From assembly GCA_038040245.1 (NCBI GenBank), contig JBBPIU010000001.1, positions 1-64,000 of the forward strand: a stretch of 64,000 nucleotides of DNA, written 5' to 3'. The translations under genes were made by a program, and so were the position numbers. The notes beneath the pieces were generated by a model. That model searched no databases, had not been told where the DNA came from, and was given only the letters and a program-made list of their open reading frames with translations. This DNA is from RBG-16-66-20 sp038040245 (lineage in GTDB: Bacteria; Pseudomonadota; Gammaproteobacteria; Burkholderiales; SG8-39). Of this stretch, positions 31,239-39,883 are shown piece after piece (the stretch's first letter is position 1; each line of letters opens with the position of its first letter).

Positions 31239-32144
31239 ATCGCGAAGGGAGAATTTCTTCGGGGCCTTGGCTGGCTCGGGCTGACGATCCTCTGCTGGGG
31301 GCCGCTGTTCTCGGTCGCCAAACGCACCCTGCCGGTGCTCGACCCGTTTTTTCTCGGGTCGATCCGTTACGGCTTCGGTGTTGCCCTTTTCGTCGTCATC
31401 CTCTGGGCGATTGAGGGCAAGGACGCGCTTCGCTACAACGGCCGGTTCCTGCGCGCAGCGGTCTTCGGCAGCTTCGGCTTCGTTGCCTTCAACATCTTTG
31501 TCTGGTGGGGCCTGGTCTACACGCGACCTGAGCACGCCTCGATCATCATGGCGCTGCAGACGCCAATGACCGCGATCGCGGTCTGGCTGACGCGGGGCCT
31601 GCGGCCGTCCGGCTTTACGATCGGCTGCGTTGCGGCGGCCGTCGGCGGTGTGGCGCTGGTGGTGACCAAGGGCGACCCGGCGCAGGCGTTCGCAGGCGGC
31701 TCGCTATTTGGCGACCTGCTGGTGTTCGTCGGTGGCGTCAGCTGGGTGGTCTACACCATGGCCGGACCGCAGTTCGCCGGCTGGTCGCCGCTGCGCATGA
31801 CGGTGCTGACCTGCATCCCGGGCACCATCGGGCTGATCGCGGTCAACACCTTCACCATCGGCATGGGCTACTCGATGCTGCCGACGCTCGACCAGGTTTG
31901 GTCGGTGAAATGGCAGCTCGCTTACTTCGTGGTCTTCACCGTGGTGCTCGGCGTACTGGGCTTCAACAACGGCGTGAAGTACCTGGGGGCATTGAATGCG
32001 ATGCTGATGCTGAACCTGATTCCGATCATCGTATTCGCGATCGAGGCCTGGCTGGGCCGCAGCTTCGCCGCGATCGAGATTGGCGGCGCCGCGCTTGTCA
32101 TCGGCGCGCTGGTTGCCAACAATCTATTCCTCCGTCGGCGGTAA
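31239..32144 (+). CDS. EamA/DMT-family transporter (start codon uncertain)
   Basis: A drug/metabolite-type exporter with ten predicted helices in two EamA repeats (SIRYGFGVALFVVILWAIEG; GDLLVFVGGVSWVVYTMAG). The first conventional start, GTG 31335, would remove helix 1. The frame is open from a stop at 31233 and upstream codons encode a clear first helix (LGWLGLTILCWGPLFSVAKR), so the true start is probably near 31239, where an ATC stands in the position of an expected ATG. Either a non-standard start is used or the start codon was lost. Substrate unknown. Confidence 0.75.
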   Translation: MAKGEFLRGLGWLGLTILCWGPLFSVAKRTLPVLDPFFLGSIRYGFGVALFVVILWAIEGKDALRYNGRFLRAAVFGSFGFVAFNIFVWWGLVYTRPEHASIIMALQTPMTAIAVWLTRGLRPSGFTIGCVAAAVGGVALVVTKGDPAQAFAGGSLFGDLLVFVGGVSWVVYTMAGPQFAGWSPLRMTVLTCIPGTIGLIAVNTFTIGMGYSMLPTLDQVWSVKWQLAYFVVFTVVLGVLGFNNGVKYLGALNAMLMLNLIPIIVFAIEAWLGRSFAAIEIGGAALVIGALVANNLFLRRR

Positions 32145-32163
32145 GCAAGGCCCGGTTGCGTTC

Positions 32164-33162
32164 TTAATCGGCCTTCATGTTGGCCTGTTTGATCACGCCG
32201 CGCCATTTGACGATCTCGGCATTGATGAATGCCGCGTATTCCTCGGGCCGGTTGCCCACGGGTTCGCTGGCCTGCGAGAGGATGCGCTCCTGTATCTCCG
32301 GCGTGGCGACGATCCGCGCGATGTCGGCGGAAATCTTCTGGATCAGGGGCTGCGGCGTGCCGCCGGGCGCCATGAAGCCAAACCAGGCGGTGATCTCGAA
32401 GCCGGGGACGCCGGCTTCTTCCATGGTGGGGACATCGGGCGCCGCGGCCGAACGCTTGGCGCTGGTGATGGCGATGGGGCGCAGGGTGCCCGCCTTGATG
32501 TGCGGCAGCAGCACAGGTGCGTTGTGGAACAGCACTTCGATCTGCCCGCCGATCGCATCGGTGGTCATCTGCGCGCTCGACTTGTACGGGATGCTGACCA
32601 GCTTGATCCCCGCCAGGGTGTTGAGCAGCTCGCCCGACAGGTGCTGGGTGGTGCCCGGGCCGGCGGTTCCGTAGCGCAATTTGCCGGGCTCCTTCTTCGC
32701 CGCGGCAATCAGCTCCTTCAGGCTCTTGACCGGCACGCCCGGATTGACGGTCAGCAGGTTCGGCATCTTGGCTACCAGGCTGATCGGCGCCAGGTCCTTC
32801 AGCGGATCGTAGGGCAGCTTGTCGCCGAACAGGGTCACGTTGACGGCGATCGGCCCAATGGTGTTGAACAGCAGGGTGTAGCCGTCGGGCGTGGCCTTGG
32901 CCACCCGATCGGTGCCTATGTTGCCCGAGGCGCCCACCACGTTGTCTATGACCAGCGGCTGGCTCCAGGCTTCCGACAACTTCTGGCCCAGCAGGCGCAC
33001 GAGAAAGTCGGGGGCGCTACCCGCCGGCGCGGGCACCACCACGCGCACGGGCTTCTCGGGGTAGGCACGCGATTGCGCTTGCGCCATGGAGTGGGCAGCG
33101 AGGCAGGCGCCCAGCACTGCGGCGGCCATGGCGGACCTACTTGGTACAACGGTGATTTTCAA
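32164..33162 (-). CDS. Bug/TctC-family tripartite tricarboxylate transporter receptor
   Basis: A 332-residue periplasmic binding protein with a signal peptide (AVLGACLAAHSMAQA). Family marks are YPEKPVRVVVPAPAGSAPD, GASGNIGTDRVAKATPDGYT, IPYKSSAQMTTDAIGGQIEV and the C-terminal VPTMEEAGVPGFEITAWFG. Bug receptors bind small carboxylates. No TctA/TctB permease is adjacent, which is usual for the expanded Bug family of Burkholderiales. It is followed by the AtuA pair genes on the same strand, 26 bases upstream. Confidence 0.92.
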   Translation of the reverse strand: MKITVVPSRSAMAAAVLGACLAAHSMAQAQSRAYPEKPVRVVVPAPAGSAPDFLVRLLGQKLSEAWSQPLVIDNVVGASGNIGTDRVAKATPDGYTLLFNTIGPIAVNVTLFGDKLPYDPLKDLAPISLVAKMPNLLTVNPGVPVKSLKELIAAAKKEPGKLRYGTAGPGTTQHLSGELLNTLAGIKLVSIPYKSSAQMTTDAIGGQIEVLFHNAPVLLPHIKAGTLRPIAITSAKRSAAAPDVPTMEEAGVPGFEITAWFGFMAPGGTPQPLIQKISADIARIVATPEIQERILSQASEPVGNRPEEYAAFINAEIVKWRGVIKQANMKAD

Positions 33163-33188
33163 GAGGTGGACTCCTCGGGTTCCGGTGG

Positions 33189-33566
33189 TTATGTTCTTTT
33201 TGCGGGCTTCACGGCGCGCACAAATTTCCCCGGCACGCGCACTTGCATGCCGAGCAGTATGAACGAATTGCTCTTGCCATGACCGTCCACGTTGAGGCTG
33301 CCGTTCACGCCGCCTTCGAGCACATCTTCGATGACGAAATTGAACGCGGGCAACAGTGGCAGCTCGTAGCGTTTGACGTTGGTGGCGCCGCGATGGGCGT
33401 ACAACTCCAACACGCGTTTTTCGGTGAGTTGTTCCGCCAGCACCGCATAGGCCGCGGGATCGTAGGGCATCACGCTGACATTCAGGCGGTTGCCTTTATC
33501 GCCGGCGCGCCCGTGCGCCACGCTGTGCAGGGGGACGCTGACCAGGGTGTCGTCAGCTTGCGTCAT
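33189..33566 (-). CDS. AtuA-associated C-terminal domain protein, locus 1
   Basis: A 125-residue protein with the motif HGRAGDKGNRLNVSVMPYD near the start and FVIEDVLEGGVNGSLNVDGHGK in the second half, the C-terminal domain found fused to or next to AtuA-type proteins. Its ATG overlaps the stop of the large AtuA-type gene (ATGA, 33563-33566). A paralogous partner lies at 47256-47609, in the same relation to its large partner. Confidence 0.8.
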   Translation of the reverse strand: MTQADDTLVSVPLHSVAHGRAGDKGNRLNVSVMPYDPAAYAVLAEQLTEKRVLELYAHRGATNVKRYELPLLPAFNFVIEDVLEGGVNGSLNVDGHGKSNSFILLGMQVRVPGKFVRAVKPAKRT

Positions 33567-34945
33567 TTGGCGATCTGCGCTGCGCTCTGCACGCGGCAGC
33601 CCGGCGCCAGGTCGCTCGGCAGCATCAGATAGGACTGCGTGCGTATGCGTGGTGTGGTGCTCCAGCGCACGCCGCCGCCGCCGGCAGGGCCGCAACAGTA
33701 CAGGGCCAGCGCCTCGCGCGCGGCCTGGTCTGCGTCGTCCTGGGTGCGTGCCGACACGGCCAGCCGCACTCTGATGTCCTGCGGTTCGCCGCCTTCGTAC
33801 GTCCGCCATCGCGTGCCGCCGCCGCCGTCGTGCACGCTGGCTATGCCGATCAGGTCTACGCGCGCCTTCACTGCCAGCTTGCGCAGTTTCAAACGTTCCA
33901 GCAGCACCTCGGCCGCGGCGCGGGCGCGCGCCAGGCAGTTTGGCCCGGCGTAAGAGATTTCGCCTTCGCCCATCCAGCCTCCGTCGAAGCACACGGTGGC
34001 CTTGATCTTTTGCGGCGCAGCGCCGCCGCGCACGCCGCGCACCTCCACCCTGTTGTTGCCGATCTCGTGGATTGTCACCTGCGAGAAATCGAGCGTCACG
34101 TCGGGGGTGATGTAGTGCGCGGGATCGTGTATCTCGTAGAGCAGCTGCTCTTTCACCACCTGCGCGTTGACCAGACCGCCGGTGCGCGCAGCTTTGGTGA
34201 TCACCAGATGCCCGTCTGCATCGACTTCCGCAATCGGGAAACCGATGTTGGCCGGATCGGGGATGTCCTTGTAGCCGGGGTCGTAGTAGTAGCCGCCGGT
34301 GATCTGCGCACCGCATTCGAGCAGATGGCCCGCGGCTGCGCCTATGGCGAGCCTGGCCCAGTCGTCGTAGCGCCAGCCAAAATGATGGATCAGCGGCGCG
34401 AGCGCGAGCGACGGGTCGCCGGTGCGGCCGGTAACGACGATCTGCGCGCCGGCCTTGAGCGCGTCGACGATGGGCTTCGCCGACAGATACGCATTGGCCG
34501 AGACGATTTCGCCACCGCCCATGTCGAGGCCAGTATCGGCTTCATAGACTTCGTGCGTCTTAGGATCGAGACGCTCGCGCACATCGTCGCCGTACACCAC
34601 GCCGATCTTCAGCTCGGGCATTCCAAGGCGCAGCGCGAGCCTGGCGATCACTCTGGCGGCGCCCGGCGGATTGGCCGCGCCGAAATTGCCGATGATGGGG
34701 ATGCCGTGCTCGGCGCAGCGCACGAGAATGGATTCGAGCAGGCGTTCGAGCATGGGCTCGTAGCCCCGCTGCGAGTCGCGCCGCTTCTCCAGTTGCGCCA
34801 GCGCCACCGTGCGCTCGCCCAGGGTTTCGAAGAACACGGCGCATGGCCCGCCCAACTCGATCAGCGTATCGACCACCGGCGCGGGCGCATCCACCCGGTC
34901 GCCGGAGAAGCCCGCGCAGTTGCCTACCCGAAACACATTCGCCAC
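33563..34945 (-). CDS. AtuA-family (DUF1446) acyl-CoA metabolism protein, locus 1
   Basis: A 460-residue protein of the acyclic terpene utilisation AtuA family. Conserved stretches are NCAGFSGDRVDAP, IVVTGRTGDPSLALAPLIHH, GHLLECGAQITGGYY, ITPDVTLDF and SYAGPNCLARAR. The biochemical role is not settled; the family occurs in terpene, leucine and methylglutaconyl-type pathways. A GTG start (34945) with GGGGGA five bases upstream is used. It is co-transcribed with the small partner and probably with the Bug receptor downstream, which hints at uptake and use of a branched acid. Confidence 0.85.
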   Translation of the reverse strand: MANVFRVGNCAGFSGDRVDAPAPVVDTLIELGGPCAVFFETLGERTVALAQLEKRRDSQRGYEPMLERLLESILVRCAEHGIPIIGNFGAANPPGAARVIARLALRLGMPELKIGVVYGDDVRERLDPKTHEVYEADTGLDMGGGEIVSANAYLSAKPIVDALKAGAQIVVTGRTGDPSLALAPLIHHFGWRYDDWARLAIGAAAGHLLECGAQITGGYYYDPGYKDIPDPANIGFPIAEVDADGHLVITKAARTGGLVNAQVVKEQLLYEIHDPAHYITPDVTLDFSQVTIHEIGNNRVEVRGVRGGAAPQKIKATVCFDGGWMGEGEISYAGPNCLARARAAAEVLLERLKLRKLAVKARVDLIGIASVHDGGGGTRWRTYEGGEPQDIRVRLAVSARTQDDADQAAREALALYCCGPAGGGGVRWSTTPRIRTQSYLMLPSDLAPGCRVQSAAQIAK

Positions 34946-35062
34946 CCTGGATCCCCCGAAAACGAGATTGACGCACGGGAGTTTACGCGCAACCCCCTCG
35001 TCAGTTTTCGCACGAATGGAGAGTCGGGTCGTTACGTCGCGCCGGTGTGGTCTGTGTTGCGA

Positions 35063-37492
35063 CTACTTCGCCGGCACCAGCCGAAGGAGTTGATGCGGCT
35101 CGGCGTCGAGGGTTTTCCGCTCGGTGCGCATCGGGATGTACTCGTTCTTTGCCCAGGCCTCGGTGAACGCGTCGTAGTGGGGCGAGAGGATGTTGCCGGA
35201 TTGCCCGCCGGAGTGGATGTAGAGGGATTTCTCCAGGTTCGACAGGTCGTAGATGGCGCGCAGGCTGGCGGCGTGGCGGTTGGCGAAGGGCTGCGCTTCG
35301 TCGTTCAGGTTGTTGCGTCCCGCGTTCACCGTGTAGGCGTCGCCGGGCGAGGGCACGGTGATATCGAAGAGGCGCGCGAGCAGCGGCTGGCGGCCGAACG
35401 GCCGGTGTTCGTGGCGCGCGAGGTGCGCTTCGCCCCAGCGCCAGCGGGCCTGGTCGCTGCCGTACCGTTTGCCGAGGTTGGCGAGCGCGGCGTCCAGCGA
35501 CAGGGCGAGCAGTTCTTCGCAGGTTTCCACCACGGGCGTGCGCACGTCGTCGCACCAGCGGGCGTGTTCCGCGTCGCCTGAGAGTACGTTGCCGAGAAAA
35601 ACCGCGCGCGCGAGCCAGTTGGCGCGGAAGGCGTCGCCCAACTCGTCGGCGTAGATCGCGCGTGTCAGCTCCCGCCACCAGGCCCAGGCGATCAGCGGCT
35701 CGGCGCGCTCGGGCGCCATCGCGCCGTCCCATTTGGCGAGCAGCGCGAGCGCCTTGCGCGCGTCTTCGCTGCGCGGTCGCGCCGCAAGGAGCTTGGGCAG
35801 CATTTCGCGCATCGCGAGCGACACCACGTCGGCCTGGATGCGGGCGAAGCTCTGCGCGGTGTGCTTCGGCGTAGCGTCCAGCAACTGCTGGATGCGGTTG
35901 GCGCGGTAGGGCGGCTGCCATTCGGAACTGATGAAGTGCGCGTAGCCGGGCGGGGTGATGCGGTGGTTGGCGGTGACGATCGCGCCGCTTTCCGGGTTGA
36001 AGCTGCGCGGCAGTTGCTCGAAGGGGATGGTGCCCGCCCAGTCGTACTTCGCCTGCCAGCCCGGCGCGGGGGCCATGCCCTTCAGGTCGTTGCCGGGCTT
36101 GCGGTGCGGCACGCGGCCGGCGGCGACGAAGCCGATGTTGCCGTCGATGTCGGCGTACACGATGTTCTGCTGCGGCGACTGGAAATCGCGCGCCGCGGCG
36201 AGGAAGCCGTCCCATTCTCGCGCACGCGCGAATTTCAGCGCCGCCTGCATGGTGCGGTCGTCGTCGGCGAGCGCGGTCCAGGCAAAGGCGATCACGTGCC
36301 CGCGCGGCGCCAGCTCCAGCGCCGTGTGCATCACGTCCGAGATCACCGGGCCGTGGCGCGAGACGCGGATGCGCAGCTTCTCGGATTCCGCGCCCTTTAC
36401 CCTGATCGTCTCGTCGATCACCTGGAACGGGCGCGCGCCCTCGGGCGCGAGGTAGCCGCCGGCAGCGTCCAGCTTCTCGATGTAGAGGTCCTGCACGTCC
36501 GGGCCGGTGTTGGTGAAGCCCCAGGCGATGCGGTCGTTGCGCCCCAGGATGACGCCCGGTACGCCGGGCAGCGTCGCGCCGATCACGTTCACGCCGGGCG
36601 CGGAAAGATGCGCGAAGTACCACACCGGCGGCGCGGTCAGGCCCAGATGCGGGTCGTTGGCGAGCAGCGGCTTGCCGCTCGCGCTGCGCGCGCCAGACAC
36701 CACCCAGTTGTTGGAGCCCAAGCCATCGTTGTTGCCAGGAAAATCGGGGTCAGACTCCGATTTTGGGGGCGCGAACTGCGCGAGCTGCACCGCGTCGCGC
36801 TCGAGCGCGCCATAGAGTTCCTTCAGGTCCGCGATCACGGGCGGTTGTTCGCCGGGGTAGGGCGGCAGCAGCTGGTGAATGCGCGCGAGCGGCAGCGTTT
36901 TTGCGAGGCGCATGCGGAGGAGTTCGGTGCGCCAGTTGCCGCCAAGGTCCCAGGCCATCATCTTCACCCAGGCGATCGAGTCGGCGGGCAGCCAGGGTTC
37001 GGGGCGCGCGCCGGTGAGCCAGAACTCGGGCGGCAGCACCGGGTCGGAGGCGATGAAGGCATTCACGCCGGCCGCATAGGCATCGAGCAACTTGCGCGTT
37101 TCGGCGTCGAGCATCCCGAGGTTCGCTTCAGCCGATCGCCGCACCCCCAGCGTGCGCAGGAACCGGTCGGTCTCCAGCGCGCCGGCGCCGACGATTTCGG
37201 CCAGCCTGCCCGAAGCGATGCGCCGGCTCATTTCCATCTGCCAGAGCCGGTCCTGCGCGTGGACGAAGCCCATGGCGAAGCTGGCGTCCTCCTGGCTGGC
37301 GGCGAAGATGTGCGGGATGCCGTAGTGGTCGCGCAGGATTTCGGCGGGCGCGGTCAGGCCGGCGAGGCGGATTTCGCCCCTGGTCTGAGGGAGGGACTGG
37401 CGCAGGTAGACATAGAACCCCGCCAGCACCGCTGCCGCGAGGAGCGTCGCATACGCCGCAATTCGTACGGTGAATCGTAAAAATCGTCCCAT
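35063..37492 (-). CDS. Penicillin acylase family N-terminal nucleophile hydrolase
   Basis: The 809-residue precursor has an N-terminal membrane anchor (about 10-30), an alpha-chain region (IPHIFAASQEDASFAMGFVHAQDRLWQME), a linker, and a beta chain starting at the nucleophile Ser260 (GLG-SNNWVVSG). Self-cleavage at Gly259-Ser260 yields the active enzyme; the substrate may be an acyl-homoserine lactone, an N-acyl amide or a beta-lactam. A palindromic repeat (36740-36764) is part of the coding sequence and encodes PKSESDPD in the linker just ahead of the nucleophile. The gene stands alone, divergent from phaZ. Confidence 0.9.
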   Translation of the reverse strand: MGRFLRFTVRIAAYATLLAAAVLAGFYVYLRQSLPQTRGEIRLAGLTAPAEILRDHYGIPHIFAASQEDASFAMGFVHAQDRLWQMEMSRRIASGRLAEIVGAGALETDRFLRTLGVRRSAEANLGMLDAETRKLLDAYAAGVNAFIASDPVLPPEFWLTGARPEPWLPADSIAWVKMMAWDLGGNWRTELLRMRLAKTLPLARIHQLLPPYPGEQPPVIADLKELYGALERDAVQLAQFAPPKSESDPDFPGNNDGLGSNNWVVSGARSASGKPLLANDPHLGLTAPPVWYFAHLSAPGVNVIGATLPGVPGVILGRNDRIAWGFTNTGPDVQDLYIEKLDAAGGYLAPEGARPFQVIDETIRVKGAESEKLRIRVSRHGPVISDVMHTALELAPRGHVIAFAWTALADDDRTMQAALKFARAREWDGFLAAARDFQSPQQNIVYADIDGNIGFVAAGRVPHRKPGNDLKGMAPAPGWQAKYDWAGTIPFEQLPRSFNPESGAIVTANHRITPPGYAHFISSEWQPPYRANRIQQLLDATPKHTAQSFARIQADVVSLAMREMLPKLLAARPRSEDARKALALLAKWDGAMAPERAEPLIAWAWWRELTRAIYADELGDAFRANWLARAVFLGNVLSGDAEHARWCDDVRTPVVETCEELLALSLDAALANLGKRYGSDQARWRWGEAHLARHEHRPFGRQPLLARLFDITVPSPGDAYTVNAGRNNLNDEAQPFANRHAASLRAIYDLSNLEKSLYIHSGGQSGNILSPHYDAFTEAWAKNEYIPMRTERKTLDAEPHQLLRLVPAK
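36740..36764. repeat. Palindrome inside the acylase gene, GGGGTCAGA-type
   Basis: AAAATCGG-GGTCAGACT-CCGATTTT has perfect 8-base arms. It contains the GGGGTCAGA core of the repeats at 15458 and 38828 but is shorter. It is a whole number of codons and keeps the frame. Confidence 0.75.
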
Positions 37493-37576
37493 TTGAGGAA
37501 GAATACCCGCGATACCCCTTGCGGGCCTCGACCCGCCTTATGCCGCACCGCCGCAAATCTGCTATGGTGCGGGTGC

Positions 37577-38830
37577 ATGCTCTACAACCTGTACGAAGCG
37601 CAGCACCAGCTGCTTGGGCCGTGGCGGTACGCGGCCGAGGCCGCCCGTGGCTGGTTTGGGCACCCCTTCAGCCCGTTCAGCTATTCGCCGATCGCGCGCC
37701 GGATCACCGCCTCGAGCGAGCTTTTCCTGCGCCTCACCCAGCGCTACGAGAAGCCGGCCTGGAACACCGATCGCACGACCGTGGAGGGCAGGGAGGTCGC
37801 GGTCGAGATCGTCACCGAACTCGACAAACCGTTCTGCAAGCTGATTCATTTCCGCCGTGCGATCGAAGGGCCGAAAGGCCGCCAGACCAACTCCCGCAAC
37901 CCCCGTGTTCTGCTGGTGGCGCCGCTCTCGGGCCACCACGCCACCTTGCTGCGCGACACGGTGCGCTCGCTGCTGCCCGAGCACGATGTCTGGGTCACCG
38001 ACTGGGTGGACGCGAGGATGGTGCCGCTCAGCGCGGGGCCGTTCCACCTCGCCGACTACGTCGACTATGTGCGCGAGTTCATCACGCTGCTGACCGACCC
38101 GCGGCAGCCGAACCTAAATGTGATCTCTGTATGTCAGCCCACCGTGCCCGTGCTGTGCGCGGTGGCGCTGATGGCGCAGGATGGCGAGCCCAACCCGCCG
38201 AAAACCATGGTCATGATGGGCGGGCCGATCGACGCCCGGAAAAGTCCGACTGCGGTAAACAACCTCGCCACGCGCAAACCCTACTCGTGGTTCGAGCAGA
38301 ACTTGATCCAGCGCGTGCCGGAGAAATATCCGGGCTACTCGCGGCGCGTGTATCCGGGGTTTCTGCAGCACCTTGGCTTCGTGGCGATGAACCCGGACCG
38401 CCACCTGGGCGCGCACTGGGACTATTTCAACCACCTGCTCCACGGCGAGGACGATCCGGCCGAGAAGCATCGCGATTTCTACGACGAATACAACGCGGTG
38501 CTGGACCTGCCCGCGGAGTACTACCTCGATACGGTGAAGACCGTGTTCCAGGATTTCGCGCTGCCCAAGGGGCGCCTCTTCATCCGCGAGCAGTTGGTGC
38601 GGCCGCACGAAATCCGCGATACCGCGCTGCTGACCATCGAGGGCGAGCTCGACGACATCTCCGGCAACGGCCAGACCGAGGCGGCGCACCTGCTGTGTTT
38701 CAACATTCCGGCGCAGCGGCGCGAGCACTACGTCGCCCCGGGCGCCGGCCACTACGGCATCTTCGCCGGCCGCCGCTGGCGCGAGACCATCTACCCGAAA
38801 GTCCGGGACTTCATCCGCCAGCACGCGTAG
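37577..38830 (+). CDS. phaZ: Intracellular poly(3-hydroxybutyrate) depolymerase
   Basis: A 417-residue depolymerase that mobilises PHB granules. The nucleophile is Cys186 in NVISVCQPTVPVL, the Cys type of the Ralstonia PhaZ1 group (not the usual lipase-box Ser). LSGHHATLLRDTVRSLLPEHDVW, VTDWVDARMVP and GAGHYGIFAGRRW (catalytic His) are family marks. The start at 37577 gives MLYNLYEAQHQLLGPWRY, as in homologues; the frame is open further upstream. Its TAG stop is part of the large palindrome at 38828-38888. Confidence 0.94.
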   Translation: MLYNLYEAQHQLLGPWRYAAEAARGWFGHPFSPFSYSPIARRITASSELFLRLTQRYEKPAWNTDRTTVEGREVAVEIVTELDKPFCKLIHFRRAIEGPKGRQTNSRNPRVLLVAPLSGHHATLLRDTVRSLLPEHDVWVTDWVDARMVPLSAGPFHLADYVDYVREFITLLTDPRQPNLNVISVCQPTVPVLCAVALMAQDGEPNPPKTMVMMGGPIDARKSPTAVNNLATRKPYSWFEQNLIQRVPEKYPGYSRRVYPGFLQHLGFVAMNPDRHLGAHWDYFNHLLHGEDDPAEKHRDFYDEYNAVLDLPAEYYLDTVKTVFQDFALPKGRLFIREQLVRPHEIRDTALLTIEGELDDISGNGQTEAAHLLCFNIPAQRREHYVAPGAGHYGIFAGRRWRETIYPKVRDFIRQHA

Positions 38831-38888
38831 AAAAAGGGGGTCAGAACAACATTTCGCAGCGAAATGTTGTTCTGACCCCCTTTTTCTA
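38828..38888. terminator. Perfect 29-bp palindrome: bidirectional terminator, GGGGTCAGA repeat copy 2
   Basis: The sequence TAGAAAAAGGGGGTCAG... pairs perfectly with its mirror ...CTGACCCCCTTTTTCTA around a 3-base loop. Each strand has a strong stem followed by CCCCCTTTTT, so it can terminate transcription from both sides. The outermost arms are the stop codons of phaZ (TAG, 38828-38830) and cysB (TAG on the minus strand, 38888-38886). The core is the same repeat as at 15458-15503. Confidence 0.9.
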
Positions 38889-39830
38889 GAGTTCGTAGGT
38901 CGAACCCTCTTTGCTCATCACCGTTTCCTCGACCAGCTTGCGCGACAGGTTGGGCGCGAACAGTTCGATGAAGTCGTAGGTGTAGCGGCGCAGGTAGGCG
39001 CCGCGCTTGATGCCGAGGCGCGTGGTCGACGACGCAAACAGGTGCGAGGCGTCGATGGACCGGAGCGGCCGGTCGCGCTTGGCGTCGAACGCCATGGCCG
39101 CCATGATGCCGACGCCCAGGCCCAGCTCGACGTAAGTCTTGATCACGTCGGCGTCGTAGGCCGTGAGCACCACCTGCGGCGCCAAGCCGCGCTGCTCGAA
39201 GGCGCGATTGACGATGGAGCGGTTGGCGTAGGCGAAGTCGTAGGTCACGATCGGATATTTCGCGACCGCCTCCAAGGTCAGCGGCTCGACCTTCAGCAGC
39301 GCGTGCCTGGCCGGCACCACGATGCAGCGGTTCCACTGGTAGCAGGGCAGCGCCACCAGTCCAGGGTGCTCGGCGATGTGCTCGGTCGCGACGCAAAGGT
39401 CGGCCTCGCTCTGCGCCACCTGTTCGCAGATCTGCGTCGGGTTGCCCTGATGGATGAACAGCTGCACCTTCGGGTAGCGGCGCTTGAACGCGGCCACCGC
39501 CCTGGGCAGCGCGTAGCGCGCCTGCGTGTGGGTGGTGGCGATGGTCAGCGTGCCAAACTTCTCCCCGGCGAAATCCTCGCTGGCACGCTTCAGGTTGGCC
39601 GCATCGGACAGCATGCGCTCGGCAATCGCGATCACCGCGCGCCCGGGTTCGGTGATGCTCACCAGGCGCTTGCCGTTGCGCACGAAGATCTCGATGCCGA
39701 GCTCTTGCTCGAGGCCCTTGATCTGCTTGCTGACCCCGGGCTGGGAGGTGAACAGCGCCTCAGCCGCGGCGGACACGCTCAGGTCGCGCCGCGCGACCTC
39801 GCAGAGGTAACGCAATTGCTGGAGTTTCAT
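38886..39830 (-). CDS. cysB: CysB-type LysR regulator of sulfur assimilation
   Basis: A 314-residue LysR-family protein. The winged HTH covers residues 1-60 (LQQLRYLCEVARRDLSVSAA; TSQPGVSKQIKGLEQELG). The effector domain has the CysB-typical TTHTQARYALP and HQGNPTQICEQV, the latter lining the N-acetylserine/sulfate site. E. coli CysB has 324 residues. The nearby sulfite reductase and siroheme genes (43-46 kb) are plausible targets. It converges with phaZ on the shared palindromic terminator. Confidence 0.92.
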   Translation of the reverse strand: MKLQQLRYLCEVARRDLSVSAAAEALFTSQPGVSKQIKGLEQELGIEIFVRNGKRLVSITEPGRAVIAIAERMLSDAANLKRASEDFAGEKFGTLTIATTHTQARYALPRAVAAFKRRYPKVQLFIHQGNPTQICEQVAQSEADLCVATEHIAEHPGLVALPCYQWNRCIVVPARHALLKVEPLTLEAVAKYPIVTYDFAYANRSIVNRAFEQRGLAPQVVLTAYDADVIKTYVELGLGVGIMAAMAFDAKRDRPLRSIDASHLFASSTTRLGIKRGAYLRRYTYDFIELFAPNLSRKLVEETVMSKEGSTYEL

Positions 39831-39883
39831 GCCTTTATTCTATTCCAGTCTAAACAATTCAATAAAACTGACGGGAAAGAATA

